Source: an uncultured Clostridia bacterium (GTDB lineage Bacteria; Bacillota; Clostridia; Lachnospirales; Lachnospiraceae). From it: a DNA stretch of 39,343 nt. The DNA lies in the NCBI GenBank assembly GCA_946629525.1, contig CAMOXU010000013.1, positions 1 to 39,343 on the forward strand, given 5' to 3'. A program made the translations under genes and the position numbers. The notes beneath the pieces are model-generated. The model saw nothing but the letters and a program-made list of their open reading frames with translations. It ran no database searches and was not told the origin of the DNA. Below, one piece after another: positions 7,491-16,143 of this stretch; within the stretch, counting starts at the first letter, position 1, and every line of letters begins with the position of its first letter.

Positions 7491-9224
7491 ATGAAGCATC
7501 TGATAAGACAGCTCAAAGATTATAAGAAGGAGACGATCCTCGCCCCGCTCTTTAAAATGCTCGAAGCCCTCTTCGACCTCTTCGTCCCGCTCGTCGTCGC
7601 CCGCATCATCAACGTCGGCATCGGCGGGAATGACCGGCCATATATTATCAGCCAGTGTCTTCTCCTCGTTGCGCTGGCCCTCATCGGCCTCGCCTGCAGC
7701 GTCACCGCCCAGTACTTCGCTGCCCACGCAGCTACCGAAGGGGCGGCAGGGCTTCGACGCGATCTCTTCGCTCACATCCAGAAGCTGGACTTTCAGTCGC
7801 TCGACACGATCGGCACGAGCACTCTCATTACCCGCATCACAAGTGACGTGAACCAGGTCCAGAACGGCATCAATATGACCCTGCGCCTTCTTCTGCGCAG
7901 CCCCTTCATCGTCTTCGGCGCGATGATCATGGCCTTTACGATCAATTTCCGTGCAGCCCTGATCTTTGTCGTGACGATCCCGGTCCTCTCCGTCATCATA
8001 TTTTCAATCATGCGAGTGACCGGTCCCGGCTACAAAAATATTCAAAAACGTCTGGACCGGATCACAGGCGTCACCCGCGAGAACCTGACCGGTGTTCGCG
8101 TGGTCCGCGCCTTCGGAAAGGAGCGCGAGGAAATTGCCCGCTTTGAAGAAGCAAACAGCTCTCTCAACACGATGCAGACCCGCATCGGACAGATCTCCGC
8201 GCTCATGAATCCGCTCACGTACGTCGTCGTCAATCTCGGTATCATCGCGATCCTATATGCCGGCGCCCGCGAGGTCGATGGCGGAGCGCTCCTTAGCGGT
8301 GACGTCGTCGCGCTCATCAACTACATGAACCAGATCCTTGTCGAGCTCGTCAAGATGGCCAACACGATCGTACTGATCAGCAAGTCTTTCGCGAGCCTTA
8401 ACCGGATCAGTGAGATCCTCGACACAGAGCCCGCGATGAAATATGAAAATGATGAACGGGCGCTCTCTGATCCCGAAGAGGCCGTCCGATTCGACCATGT
8501 AAGCTTCACCTATGCGGGCGCCGGCGACGAGAGCATCACAGATATCTCCTTTACGGCAAAGCAGGGTCAGACGATCGGGATCATCGGCGGCACCGGCAGC
8601 GGCAAGTCCACTCTGGTCAGCCTGATCTCCCGGTTCTATGACGCAACAGCCGGCAGTGTCCTTCTCTTCGGTCGTCCGATCACGGAACTCAGCCGGGACA
8701 CTCTCCGCTCCAATATTCATGTCGTCATGCAGAAGGCCCAGCTCTTCAAGGGCACCATCCGCTCGAACCTTCTGTGGGCGGACAAAAACACTTCTGACGA
8801 AGATCTCTGGAAAGCACTGGAGATCGCCCAGGCTGCCGAGGTCGTCCGCGGCAAAGCTGGCGGACTCGACGAACCCGTCGATCAGGGCGGCCGGAATTTC
8901 TCCGGCGGCCAGCGCCAGCGCCTGACCATCGCGAGAGCCCTTGTGGGGGATCCGAAGATCCTCATCTTAGACGACAGCTTCAGCGCCCTCGATTTTGCGA
9001 CGGATGCGGCCCTGCGGAAAGCGCTGCACGATCTTCCGAAGGAGACGACGATCTTCATCGTCTCCCAGCGCACGTCGAGCCTTAAGAATGCCGATCAGAT
9101 CATCGTCATGGACGACGGAGAGATGGCAGGGATCGGAAAGCATGACGATCTCCTTAAGACCTGCGAGGTCTATCGGGAGATCCATGAGAGCCAGTTCCGG
9201 AAAGCGGAGCAGGAAGCAGTCTGA
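7491..9224 (+). CDS. ABC exporter half-transporter, subunit with degenerate catalytic residues
   Basis: A 577-residue type IV ABC exporter half: six-helix membrane domain (about 15-300) fused to an ATPase domain (about 330-565). Walker A is GGTGSGKST (366-374), Q-loop VMQKAQ, signature FSGGQ (470-474), Walker B LILDD (491-495). The catalytic Glu is replaced by Asp495, and the switch His is replaced by Gln526 (SQR). Such changes mark the non-hydrolysing site of heterodimeric exporters like BmrCD, LmrCD and TM287/288. The partner gene at 9380 has the complementary pattern. The intact signature here would complete the partner's active site. The AAGGAG site 9 bases before the ATG fixes the start. 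Substrate is unknown; drugs, peptides or lipids are all plausible. Confidence 0.9.
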   Translation: MKHLIRQLKDYKKETILAPLFKMLEALFDLFVPLVVARIINVGIGGNDRPYIISQCLLLVALALIGLACSVTAQYFAAHAATEGAAGLRRDLFAHIQKLDFQSLDTIGTSTLITRITSDVNQVQNGINMTLRLLLRSPFIVFGAMIMAFTINFRAALIFVVTIPVLSVIIFSIMRVTGPGYKNIQKRLDRITGVTRENLTGVRVVRAFGKEREEIARFEEANSSLNTMQTRIGQISALMNPLTYVVVNLGIIAILYAGAREVDGGALLSGDVVALINYMNQILVELVKMANTIVLISKSFASLNRISEILDTEPAMKYENDERALSDPEEAVRFDHVSFTYAGAGDESITDISFTAKQGQTIGIIGGTGSGKSTLVSLISRFYDATAGSVLLFGRPITELSRDTLRSNIHVVMQKAQLFKGTIRSNLLWADKNTSDEDLWKALEIAQAAEVVRGKAGGLDEPVDQGGRNFSGGQRQRLTIARALVGDPKILILDDSFSALDFATDAALRKALHDLPKETTIFIVSQRTSSLKNADQIIVMDDGEMAGIGKHDDLLKTCEVYREIHESQFRKAEQEAV

Positions 9225-9306
9225 CATTCATCACATAGATGAAATCATGAGCATTCTGCGTCTGAGATCAGAAAAAGAGGCATCCTTTGACAGAGGCCGG
9301 ACAGGA

Positions 9307-9322
9307 TCCTGCATTTGCAGGA
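9307..9322. repeat. Small hairpin between the two ABC genes
   Basis: TCCTGCA and TGCAGGA flank TT inside the 155-base gap between the ABC genes. No other feature was recognised in this gap except TATAAT at 9371-9376, close to the next start codon. Confidence 0.35.
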
Positions 9323-9379
9323 CCGTACAAATACCTGAACCGTACACCGGCCCGCACGAATATATAGCGGTATAATGAC

Positions 9380-11131
9380 ATGACTGAGAAAAAGAAGAAA
9401 TCCAATCATAAAGAGGTCCTTCTTCGGATCCTCCTCTTCACAAGACCATACACCCTTTACATCGTGATCAGCTTTCTCTGCGCCGCAGCAAGCGTGGCCG
9501 TCTCCCTGATCGTTCCCGTCTTCTGCGGAATGGCGATCGACGAGATGATCGGAGCCGGATCCGTCAACTTCGAAGGTATTGCGACGATCATCGGCGGAAT
9601 CGGAATCGTCGTCGCTGTTGCAGCTCTCGCCCAGTGGGTCATGGCAGTGTGCAACAACAAGATCACCTTCGGCGTGTCCAGGGACCTCCGGAACGAGGCG
9701 ATCAGAAAGATCCAGGCTCTGCCTCTGTCCTTCCTCGACAGACATCCTTCCGGAGATCTGGTGAGCAGAATTACGGCTGACGTGGATACATTTTCAGACG
9801 GGCTCCTCATGGGATTCAACCAGCTCTTCTCCGGAGTCATCACGATCCTCGGAACATTGGGCTTCATGCTCTACGTAAGCCCGCTCATCACGCTCGTCGT
9901 CGTTGTGCTCACGCCGATGAGCCTTCTGGTAGCCCGCTTCATCGCAAGCCACACCTACCGCTACTTCCGTCAGCAGACGGTCGCGCGAGGGGATCAGACT
10001 GCCTACATCAACGAGATGATCGACGGAATGAAAGTCGTTCAGTCCTTCGGCTACGAGGAGGAGAGTCAGGAAAAATTTGACGGTCTGAACCGGAGCCTGA
10101 CGGATGCCAGCAGGCAGGCGACCTTCTACTCCTCTCTTACGAACCCCGTCACCCGCTTTGTGAACTCGATCACCTACGCCGCTGTCGCTCTCGCCGGAGC
10201 CCTGTACGCGATCTCCGGAGGCATCAGTATCGGACAGCTCAGCATCTTCTTAAGCTACGCGAACCAGTACGCAAAGCCGTTCAATGACATATCGAGCGTC
10301 ATCACCGAGCTGGAAAATGCCATCGCCTGCGCAGACCGCCTCTTCCGCCTCCTGGACGAGGAGGAGCAGCCGAAGGAAAAAGAAGCCGTCCTGCTCTCGG
10401 ACGGCCATGTCGAGATCTCCGGCGTCGATTTCTCCTACGTCCCTGAGATCCCGCTGATCGAGAATTTCAACCTTGACGTCGCACCCGGCAGGCGTGTCGC
10501 GATCGTCGGCCCGACAGGCTGCGGGAAGACGACGCTCATCAACCTTCTGATGCGCTTCTACGATGTGAACAGCGGATCCATCCGGGTCGCGGGCACGGAT
10601 ATCCGCGATGTCACCCGGCATTCGCTCCGCGGAAGCTACGGAATGGTGCTCCAGGATATCTGGCTGAAGGCCGGAACGATCCGTGAAAATATCTGCTACG
10701 GAAAGCCCGATGCCACCGATGAGGAGATGATTGCCGCTGCCAAAGCCGCGCACGCCCACAGCTTTATCCGCAGGCTTCCGAACGGGTACGATACGGTCAT
10801 CACGGAGGACGGCGGAAATATCAGTCAGGGTCAGAAGCAGCTTCTCTGTATCACACGCGTCATGCTCCATCTCCCGCCGATGCTGATCCTCGACGAGGCG
10901 ACCTCCAGTATCGATACCCGAACGGAGATCAGGATCCAGGCCGCTTTTGCACGAATGATGAAAGGCCGGACGAGCTTCATCGTCGCCCACAGGCTCTCGA
11001 CGATCCGCGAGGCGGATGTGATCCTCGTCATGAACAGCGGCCATATCGTGGAGCAGGGGAACCATGACTCCCTGATGGCAAAGAACGGAGCTTACGCAAA
11101 GCTCTATATGAGCCAGTTCAGCGCGGAGTGA
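9380..11131 (+). CDS. ABC exporter half-transporter, catalytic subunit
   Basis: A 583-residue type IV exporter half, the expected partner of the protein at 7491. The membrane domain covers about 15-315 and the ATPase domain about 345-575. Walker A is GPTGCGKTT (377-385), Q-loop VLQDIW, Walker B MLILDE with catalytic Glu506, and switch His537 (AHRLS). The signature is ISQGQ (481-485) rather than LSGGQ. This complements the first subunit: the consensus ATP site combines this Walker A/B with the partner's FSGGQ. A TAG at 9365 closes the frame upstream, so ATG 9380 is the only reasonable start, yet no Shine-Dalgarno sequence precedes it. A 155-base gap separates the pair. Confidence 0.9.
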   Translation: MTEKKKKSNHKEVLLRILLFTRPYTLYIVISFLCAAASVAVSLIVPVFCGMAIDEMIGAGSVNFEGIATIIGGIGIVVAVAALAQWVMAVCNNKITFGVSRDLRNEAIRKIQALPLSFLDRHPSGDLVSRITADVDTFSDGLLMGFNQLFSGVITILGTLGFMLYVSPLITLVVVVLTPMSLLVARFIASHTYRYFRQQTVARGDQTAYINEMIDGMKVVQSFGYEEESQEKFDGLNRSLTDASRQATFYSSLTNPVTRFVNSITYAAVALAGALYAISGGISIGQLSIFLSYANQYAKPFNDISSVITELENAIACADRLFRLLDEEEQPKEKEAVLLSDGHVEISGVDFSYVPEIPLIENFNLDVAPGRRVAIVGPTGCGKTTLINLLMRFYDVNSGSIRVAGTDIRDVTRHSLRGSYGMVLQDIWLKAGTIRENICYGKPDATDEEMIAAAKAAHAHSFIRRLPNGYDTVITEDGGNISQGQKQLLCITRVMLHLPPMLILDEATSSIDTRTEIRIQAAFARMMKGRTSFIVAHRLSTIREADVILVMNSGHIVEQGNHDSLMAKNGAYAKLYMSQFSAE

Positions 11132-11193
11132 ATTCCAATTGTGTATTCAAAGCTTGCGTCATAAGCATTACACTATGAAAATTGGCATGTACA

Positions 11194-11224
11194 AAGGGTC
11201 CGGCTGAAGTCAGCCGGACCCTTA
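11194..11224. terminator. Strong bidirectional terminator between the ABC and GPH genes
   Basis: AAGGGTCCGGCTGA and TCAGCCGGACCCTT are perfect complements, giving a 12-13 bp GC-rich stem. Convergent units meet here: the ABC genes end at 11131 and the symporter ends at 11356. On the minus strand it is followed by TTTGT. Confidence 0.8.
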
Positions 11225-11355
11225 ATCGCATTGCAGCTGTTCACTGCGCCGTTATTCACTGCGTCCGCGTACGGGACGAAGCATCTTTACCAATACTTCA
11301 CACATGCATGGATGCTGCGGCGTCCAGGATTTCTGAAGCCGGAAGCTCCTGATCT

Positions 11356-12891
11356 TTATTTGTATTTCTCCATCGCTTCCGCGAGCGTCATTCCTTCCGC
11401 GACAGCCTCCCTGCGAAGACCGTTTATCTTCTGGATCTCCTTCATCTTCTCGCCTGTCAGGATATATCCCTTCATGGCCAGAAGCGTCAGTCCCCAGGCG
11501 ATCAGCGGAATGACACAGAACAATATGATGACAACGATATTCATGCCGTCTGTATACGGTGTCTCCGCAGTAGGCAGGTTCGCCAGACCGATCGCCGAGA
11601 CCGCAAGGCCTACGATCGTCGCCGAGAGCGAAGAGACCAGCTTGTCGACCAGTGAGAACAGTGTGCCCATGATCCCCGGAATGTATTTTCCGGAGCGATA
11701 CGTCTCATAATCCGAGCAGTCCGCGACCATCGGGATCGGCATGTCCGCAGTCGCATAATACGCTCCGTATCCCACGCCGAAGAACAGGATAAAGAGCACC
11801 GTGTAGAGGTTCACATGAAACTTTCCGTTCTGAATGATCGTGAGATTCCAGGCCGGATCGCCCTGCTTCCAGAGGAAGAGAAGCGCCAGAACCCCCAGAT
11901 AGCAGACGAAGGCGAGCGCTACATAGCGAAGCAGAGACGCCTTCTGTCCCTTCTTCTGAGATGTCCGCACGGTCAGAAGGAAGAACGGTACGGAGCAGAC
12001 ATAGCCGATGATCATCATCGGAAGGTAGAGTCCGTCATAATTTCCCATCATACAGCCATAGAGCATGCAGAGGACCGTCGTGTTGGTCGCAATGGACAGG
12101 GCAAGCTTGCAGCCGGCGCCGGCGACCATCAGTCTCTTCATCGGGTCATTGTTCCGGATGATCTCGAGATATTCGGACACTTTCACTTTCTCGGCTTTCT
12201 CGCCGCCGATCCCGTAATATTCCGGTCTGTCTTTCTCGGAGATCCCGATGATTGCCAGAATGGTCAGACAGATGGATACGATAATGCCGATCGGTGTGAA
12301 CACCTGATAAAATCTCGGACTTGCGTAATCTGCGACGCGCGCACGGAGGATCGGCGCCAGGAACTGCATGACCCCCATACCGGCCAGTGAGCCGACGGTA
12401 TTGAAGATCGTGAACAGCGGCCTCTGATTCGGATCGTTCGTGAGGACGGTCTGTCCCGCTCTCGTGCAGGACGTCTGGAATGTATAGCCGATGACCCAGA
12501 CCGCATAGAGAAGAACGAATGCGGCATAGCGCGCAAATTTCATGGATGCCGGAATGAGCGGTGTCAGAATATAGAGCGACAGGATGCTCAGCGCCATGAT
12601 CAGGTTCCCGATGACCATGAATGGACGGAATTTTCCGAAGCGAGTGCTCGTCCTGTCCATAAGTGCGCCGATGATCGGGTCTGTCACAGCATCAAAGAGA
12701 CGCATACCCGTGACCATGAGAGACGCGAAAATGACACCGAGTGCGAGAACGTTGGAGCCGAAGGTCGCTATGTAAGAGAGAACAAGGACAAAATATACAT
12801 TCGTCGCGCCGTTGTTCAGAGGGAACAGGGCAAGCTGATACGGCTTCGCCCGATTCAGTCCGACGGTGCTGGTATTCTTTTCATTTGCCAT
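11356..12891 (-). CDS. GPH-family sugar:cation symporter (MFS, MelB/XylP-like)
   Basis: A 511-residue membrane transporter with about 12 hydrophobic helices. The N-terminal NNGATNVYFVLVLSYIATF and the conserved D-T-DP-IGALMDRT loop (VTDPIIGALMDRTSTRFGK) mark the glycoside-pentoside-hexuronide family, which imports sugars with Na+ or H+. The start at 12891 (MANEKNTST) has AAGGAG 7 bases upstream; an in-frame upstream extension to 12993 lacks a ribosome site. It is the last gene after GH2 and GH3, so imported beta-galactosides or beta-glucosides are the likely substrates. Hexuronide import is also possible given the wider uronate context. Confidence 0.9.
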   Translation of the reverse strand: MANEKNTSTVGLNRAKPYQLALFPLNNGATNVYFVLVLSYIATFGSNVLALGVIFASLMVTGMRLFDAVTDPIIGALMDRTSTRFGKFRPFMVIGNLIMALSILSLYILTPLIPASMKFARYAAFVLLYAVWVIGYTFQTSCTRAGQTVLTNDPNQRPLFTIFNTVGSLAGMGVMQFLAPILRARVADYASPRFYQVFTPIGIIVSICLTILAIIGISEKDRPEYYGIGGEKAEKVKVSEYLEIIRNNDPMKRLMVAGAGCKLALSIATNTTVLCMLYGCMMGNYDGLYLPMMIIGYVCSVPFFLLTVRTSQKKGQKASLLRYVALAFVCYLGVLALLFLWKQGDPAWNLTIIQNGKFHVNLYTVLFILFFGVGYGAYYATADMPIPMVADCSDYETYRSGKYIPGIMGTLFSLVDKLVSSLSATIVGLAVSAIGLANLPTAETPYTDGMNIVVIILFCVIPLIAWGLTLLAMKGYILTGEKMKEIQKINGLRREAVAEGMTLAEAMEKYK

Positions 12892-12908
12892 AATAAACTC
12901 CTTATCGG

Positions 12909-12924
12909 GAACGCCCGGGCGTTC
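12909..12924. repeat. Perfect 16-bp palindrome before the symporter start
   Basis: GAACGCCCGGGCGTTC lies between the GH3 stop and the symporter, just before its ribosome site. It may be an mRNA hairpin in the 190-base gap or a protein site. The rest of the gap (12925-13081) shows nothing definite. Confidence 0.5.
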
Positions 12925-13081
12925 TATGGGAGAGGGGCTGCCGCCCTGGCGATGACCGCACTGCATCCGTAAGGTGCTCTGCATCCTTTGCAACGCGGCA
13001 CACCGAGGCGTTCTTTAATTGCGATCAGTATCTGCTGTATAGTATGGTTTCGCCTCTATGCGGCAGCCCTTCCCGGGTCCT

Positions 13082-16000
13082 TTACTGCTGTGATTTTTTG
13101 AGCTTAATGTTCTTTACAAGCATAAATACCGAAAGGACCGTAAGGAGAGCCGAAACACCGATGAGTCCGTAAATTGCAAGCTGCCACCACGGAGTGTTGG
13201 GCTCAATGTGTGTCTCGGAATTCCATCCGTTCATCGCGTTGGAGTTTACGACCGTATAGAGGATCCTGTGCATCGCTTCGCGCATCTCTGTGACCATGTA
13301 CGGATTGCCTGCCATCTGACCTGCTGCCGCCGTATGGATCATCGGCATCGGGCTGTCCCAGATGTCGGATCCGCCGATCAGTCCGTCCGCAACGTCCATA
13401 TACTGTGACAGACCGGAGAAGTCTGTGATGGACATGCCGCGCATTCCTGCCTCGCCGCGGAGATAGCCGTTCATAAGGTTCGCGTTCTCACCGCACCACT
13501 GAGCGCCCCAGCGGTTGAAGCCGGACATGACGCACCATGCGCCGCCGTCGATGATCGCCTTATCTGCCACTTCAAGGTAGATCTCACGGGCAGTCTGCTC
13601 CGTGAGCCATGTGTTGACGCCGCGTCTGGAGGATTCGGAATCGTTCAGTGCAACATGCTTCAGATATACATAGACACCCTTGCTCTGGATTCCCTTTGTC
13701 TCCGCCGTGCAGATGGTTCCCGCCACGAACGGATCCTCAGAATAGTACTCGAAGTTCCGTCCGCTGTACGGTGTGCGGTGCATGTTGATGCCGGGTCCGT
13801 AGAGTCCGGAATAGCCCATGTCAAGGCAGTCATTTCCGATGCAGCGTCCTACATCCTCCATAAGCTCTGTGTTCATCGTCGCTGCCATCACATCCTCCGA
13901 TGTGTAGCACATTGCGGACTTGCCGCCTGTAAGGGATGCAGTAAGACCCTGCGGGCCGTTCTCATCCTTCGTCGCCGCCTTGGATACTGTCTCGCAGGCT
14001 GCCGTGTTGTGGAAGCCCAGCGTGATCGTGTTGACCATTTCTTCAAATGTGAGCTGATCGAGCAGCGCTTCTCATCTCTCATCGTCATATTCAGCCCCGA
14101 TCATCTCGGAGATCGACATATCGCCGCCGGATGCCAGCGTCGGCATAGCTGTATCAGCATGCTCTTCCGCCTTATACTGTGTGAATGCAAGGGCATTGGC
14201 CAGCTCATCATTCATCGTAAGGGCCTGACGGGCTGTCGGGAATGTGCCTTCCCAGTCGCTTCTCGTGAGGAATGTGACCGTGCCGGGTGTGAGGGAGCTC
14301 TTGTTCGGGTCGGACTCGTCGAAGAGGTTCGTGATCTCATTACCCGTCGCAGCGGAATTGCGGAAGATCTGTGTATCCAGCTCCGCCTGTGTGAATTTGC
14401 CGACGAGATCTGCATTTCCATCAGCAGTCATACCGTTCGCGGAGCCAAAGCCCTTGGCTGCGAGTATATTGTTGACCGCCTCATGAGATCCGTTCGCTGC
14501 CGTGAAGTAATAGTCCCCCGCATCGAGAATATAGCCCTTTGCGCCGTTCGCATCGTAAGCGCGAAGCTCTGTCTTCGGGATCTCGATCGTGACCTTCTCG
14601 GAAGCGCCCGGCTCGAGGACTTCCGTCTTGTCAAAGCCGCAGAGCTCAACGGAGGCCTTCTCGATGGCATTCTGCTTATCATAGTCCGTATACGGGCTCT
14701 GGAAATAGATCTGGACCGTCTTCTTTGCAGCCGCGTCTCCCGTATTTGTCACGTTGACGCTGACCGTGAACGCGTCCGCTCCTTCCGTGAACGTGAAATC
14801 ACTGAAGTCGAACGTCGTATAGCTCATGCCGTATCCGAACGGGTAGGCCACTGTGGAAGAGTAATCGAAATCGCCTGCCTTCTCTGTACCCATGACGACA
14901 TCCTCGTAACGTGTTTCCGCGTAGCGGTAGCCGAGGTAGATGCCTTCCTGGTAGACGCTGTACATTCCCTGTACGTCTGCGCCTTCGAGTGCAAGACCAT
15001 ACTGCTCATAACCGGCGTAAGGAACTGTATAGAAGTTGACCACTGCCGGGTTCTTCATGTTGTCATACCAGAATGTATCCACGATCGAGCCGGAGGGAGC
15101 AATGCTTCCGGAGAGCAGTCTGCCGACTCCGATGGCACCTGTCTGCCCTACGTCACCGATCCACATGCAGGAATCGATTCCGTAATCCGCGCCGCAGATC
15201 TCCGGGTTCAGGAAATCAAGCTCGAGCGCATTGGATGTGTTGAGAAGGACGACGATCTTCTTAAATGTTCCATCATCCTTTAAAGCTTTCAGACCTGCCA
15301 GAAGATCCTTCTCCTCCTGGGAGAGGACGAGATAATCCCCGTCGCCTTCGGCTCCCACGCCGTAAAGGACAGTGTCGACATTCTCCGCCACCTGCTCCTT
15401 CTCGCCCGAAGCGTTCAGTCCGCCTGCGTTGGTATTCGTCTCCAGAGAGACTGTGGAATCTCCGTCCGGAAGATCCGCGCCCTCACCGCCTGAGCGGGAG
15501 AGGACGACGATCGCTGCGTCGCCGTACTCTGCGAACGAGGACGCATTTGCGCTCTCGACCTCAGACCAGGGGGCTTCGTTGACCGCATACTGCGTGTTTG
15601 CCGCAAGTGCGTCAGAGATGGAAGCCGGCGTCACGCGTCCGTACTTCTCCGAAGTGGATTCGTACCATGACCAGAGAGTCTCGTTGACGGAGATGCCTTC
15701 GTTCGTCAGGGCTTCCTTGAGAGTCGGAGCCGCGCTCGTATCGACCGATCCGGATCCTGTTCCACCGTAGACCAGCTCAACGCTGCCGCGCGCAAAGAGC
15801 GAGACCTTCGCGCCGGAACCGAGCGGGAGCGCGCTGTTGTCATTTTTCAGAAGGGCTGCGCCTTCCGCCTCCAGCTGAGCGCAGAGCTCTCTCTCGTATT
15901 CCCATCTTGCATCCTCGTTCTCAAAGTCGCTGGTGTAATACATCGAGTTTTCATCATATCCCACCACCTTCGAGTAGGATGTGTCGAGAGCGACGTTGAT

Positions 16001-16111
16001 CGTTGTCGCATAGCGGTTCGCGAACACGTTTCCGACGATGGATCCGATCGTGAGGACCGAAGTAAGCCCCGTCAGGATCCCCCATGTTACTATTTTTGGT
16101 TTCTTAGCCAT
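13082..16111 (-). pseudogene. Domain-swapped, membrane-anchored GH3 beta-glucosidase interrupted by an in-frame TGA
   Basis: The frame spans 1010 codons with one internal stop, TGA at 14074-14072 (codon 680); no frameshift is needed. Order: N-terminal membrane anchor (about 9-31), GH3 C-terminal-type domain (about 75-400), Fn3-like domain (about 445-550), then the GH3 N-terminal catalytic barrel and a C-terminal membrane helix (WWQLAIYGLIGVSALLTVL). The stop falls at the start of the barrel: DDER-stop-EALLDQLTFEEM, where relatives have Trp. The barrel carries KHVALND (about 818), GRNFEYYSEDP (about 785) and nucleophile Asp897 (GMSITDF). The truncated 679-residue product would lack the nucleophile. 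ATG 14038 could restart the second part but has no ribosome site. It follows GH2 by 32 bases with an AAGGAG site at 16111. A TGG-to-TGA mutation or a base-call error are the main explanations. Confidence 0.85.
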
Positions 16112-16143
16112 TTCTCTCTCCTTTCCTTAGTCTTTATAAACCT

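Noticed and set aside
9371-9376. TATAAT as promoter for a leaderless second ABC gene
   Set aside because: It lies three bases from the ATG, too close for a start at the initiation codon, and no -35 was found.
13082-14038. Second half of GH3 as an independent gene
   Set aside because: ATG 14038 has no ribosome site, and the 12 codons before it continue the conserved barrel sequence in frame.
14072-14074. TGA in GH3 read as selenocysteine or as a reassigned Trp codon
   Set aside because: Other genes here end in TGA, the position is normally Trp rather than Cys, and no SECIS-like case can be made by eye.
13655-15283. Long plus-strand open frame of 542 codons opposite GH3
   Set aside because: It lies on the antisense strand of a clear GH3 gene, is rich in Cys, Arg and His, and matches no fold; it is a shadow of GC-rich codon usage.
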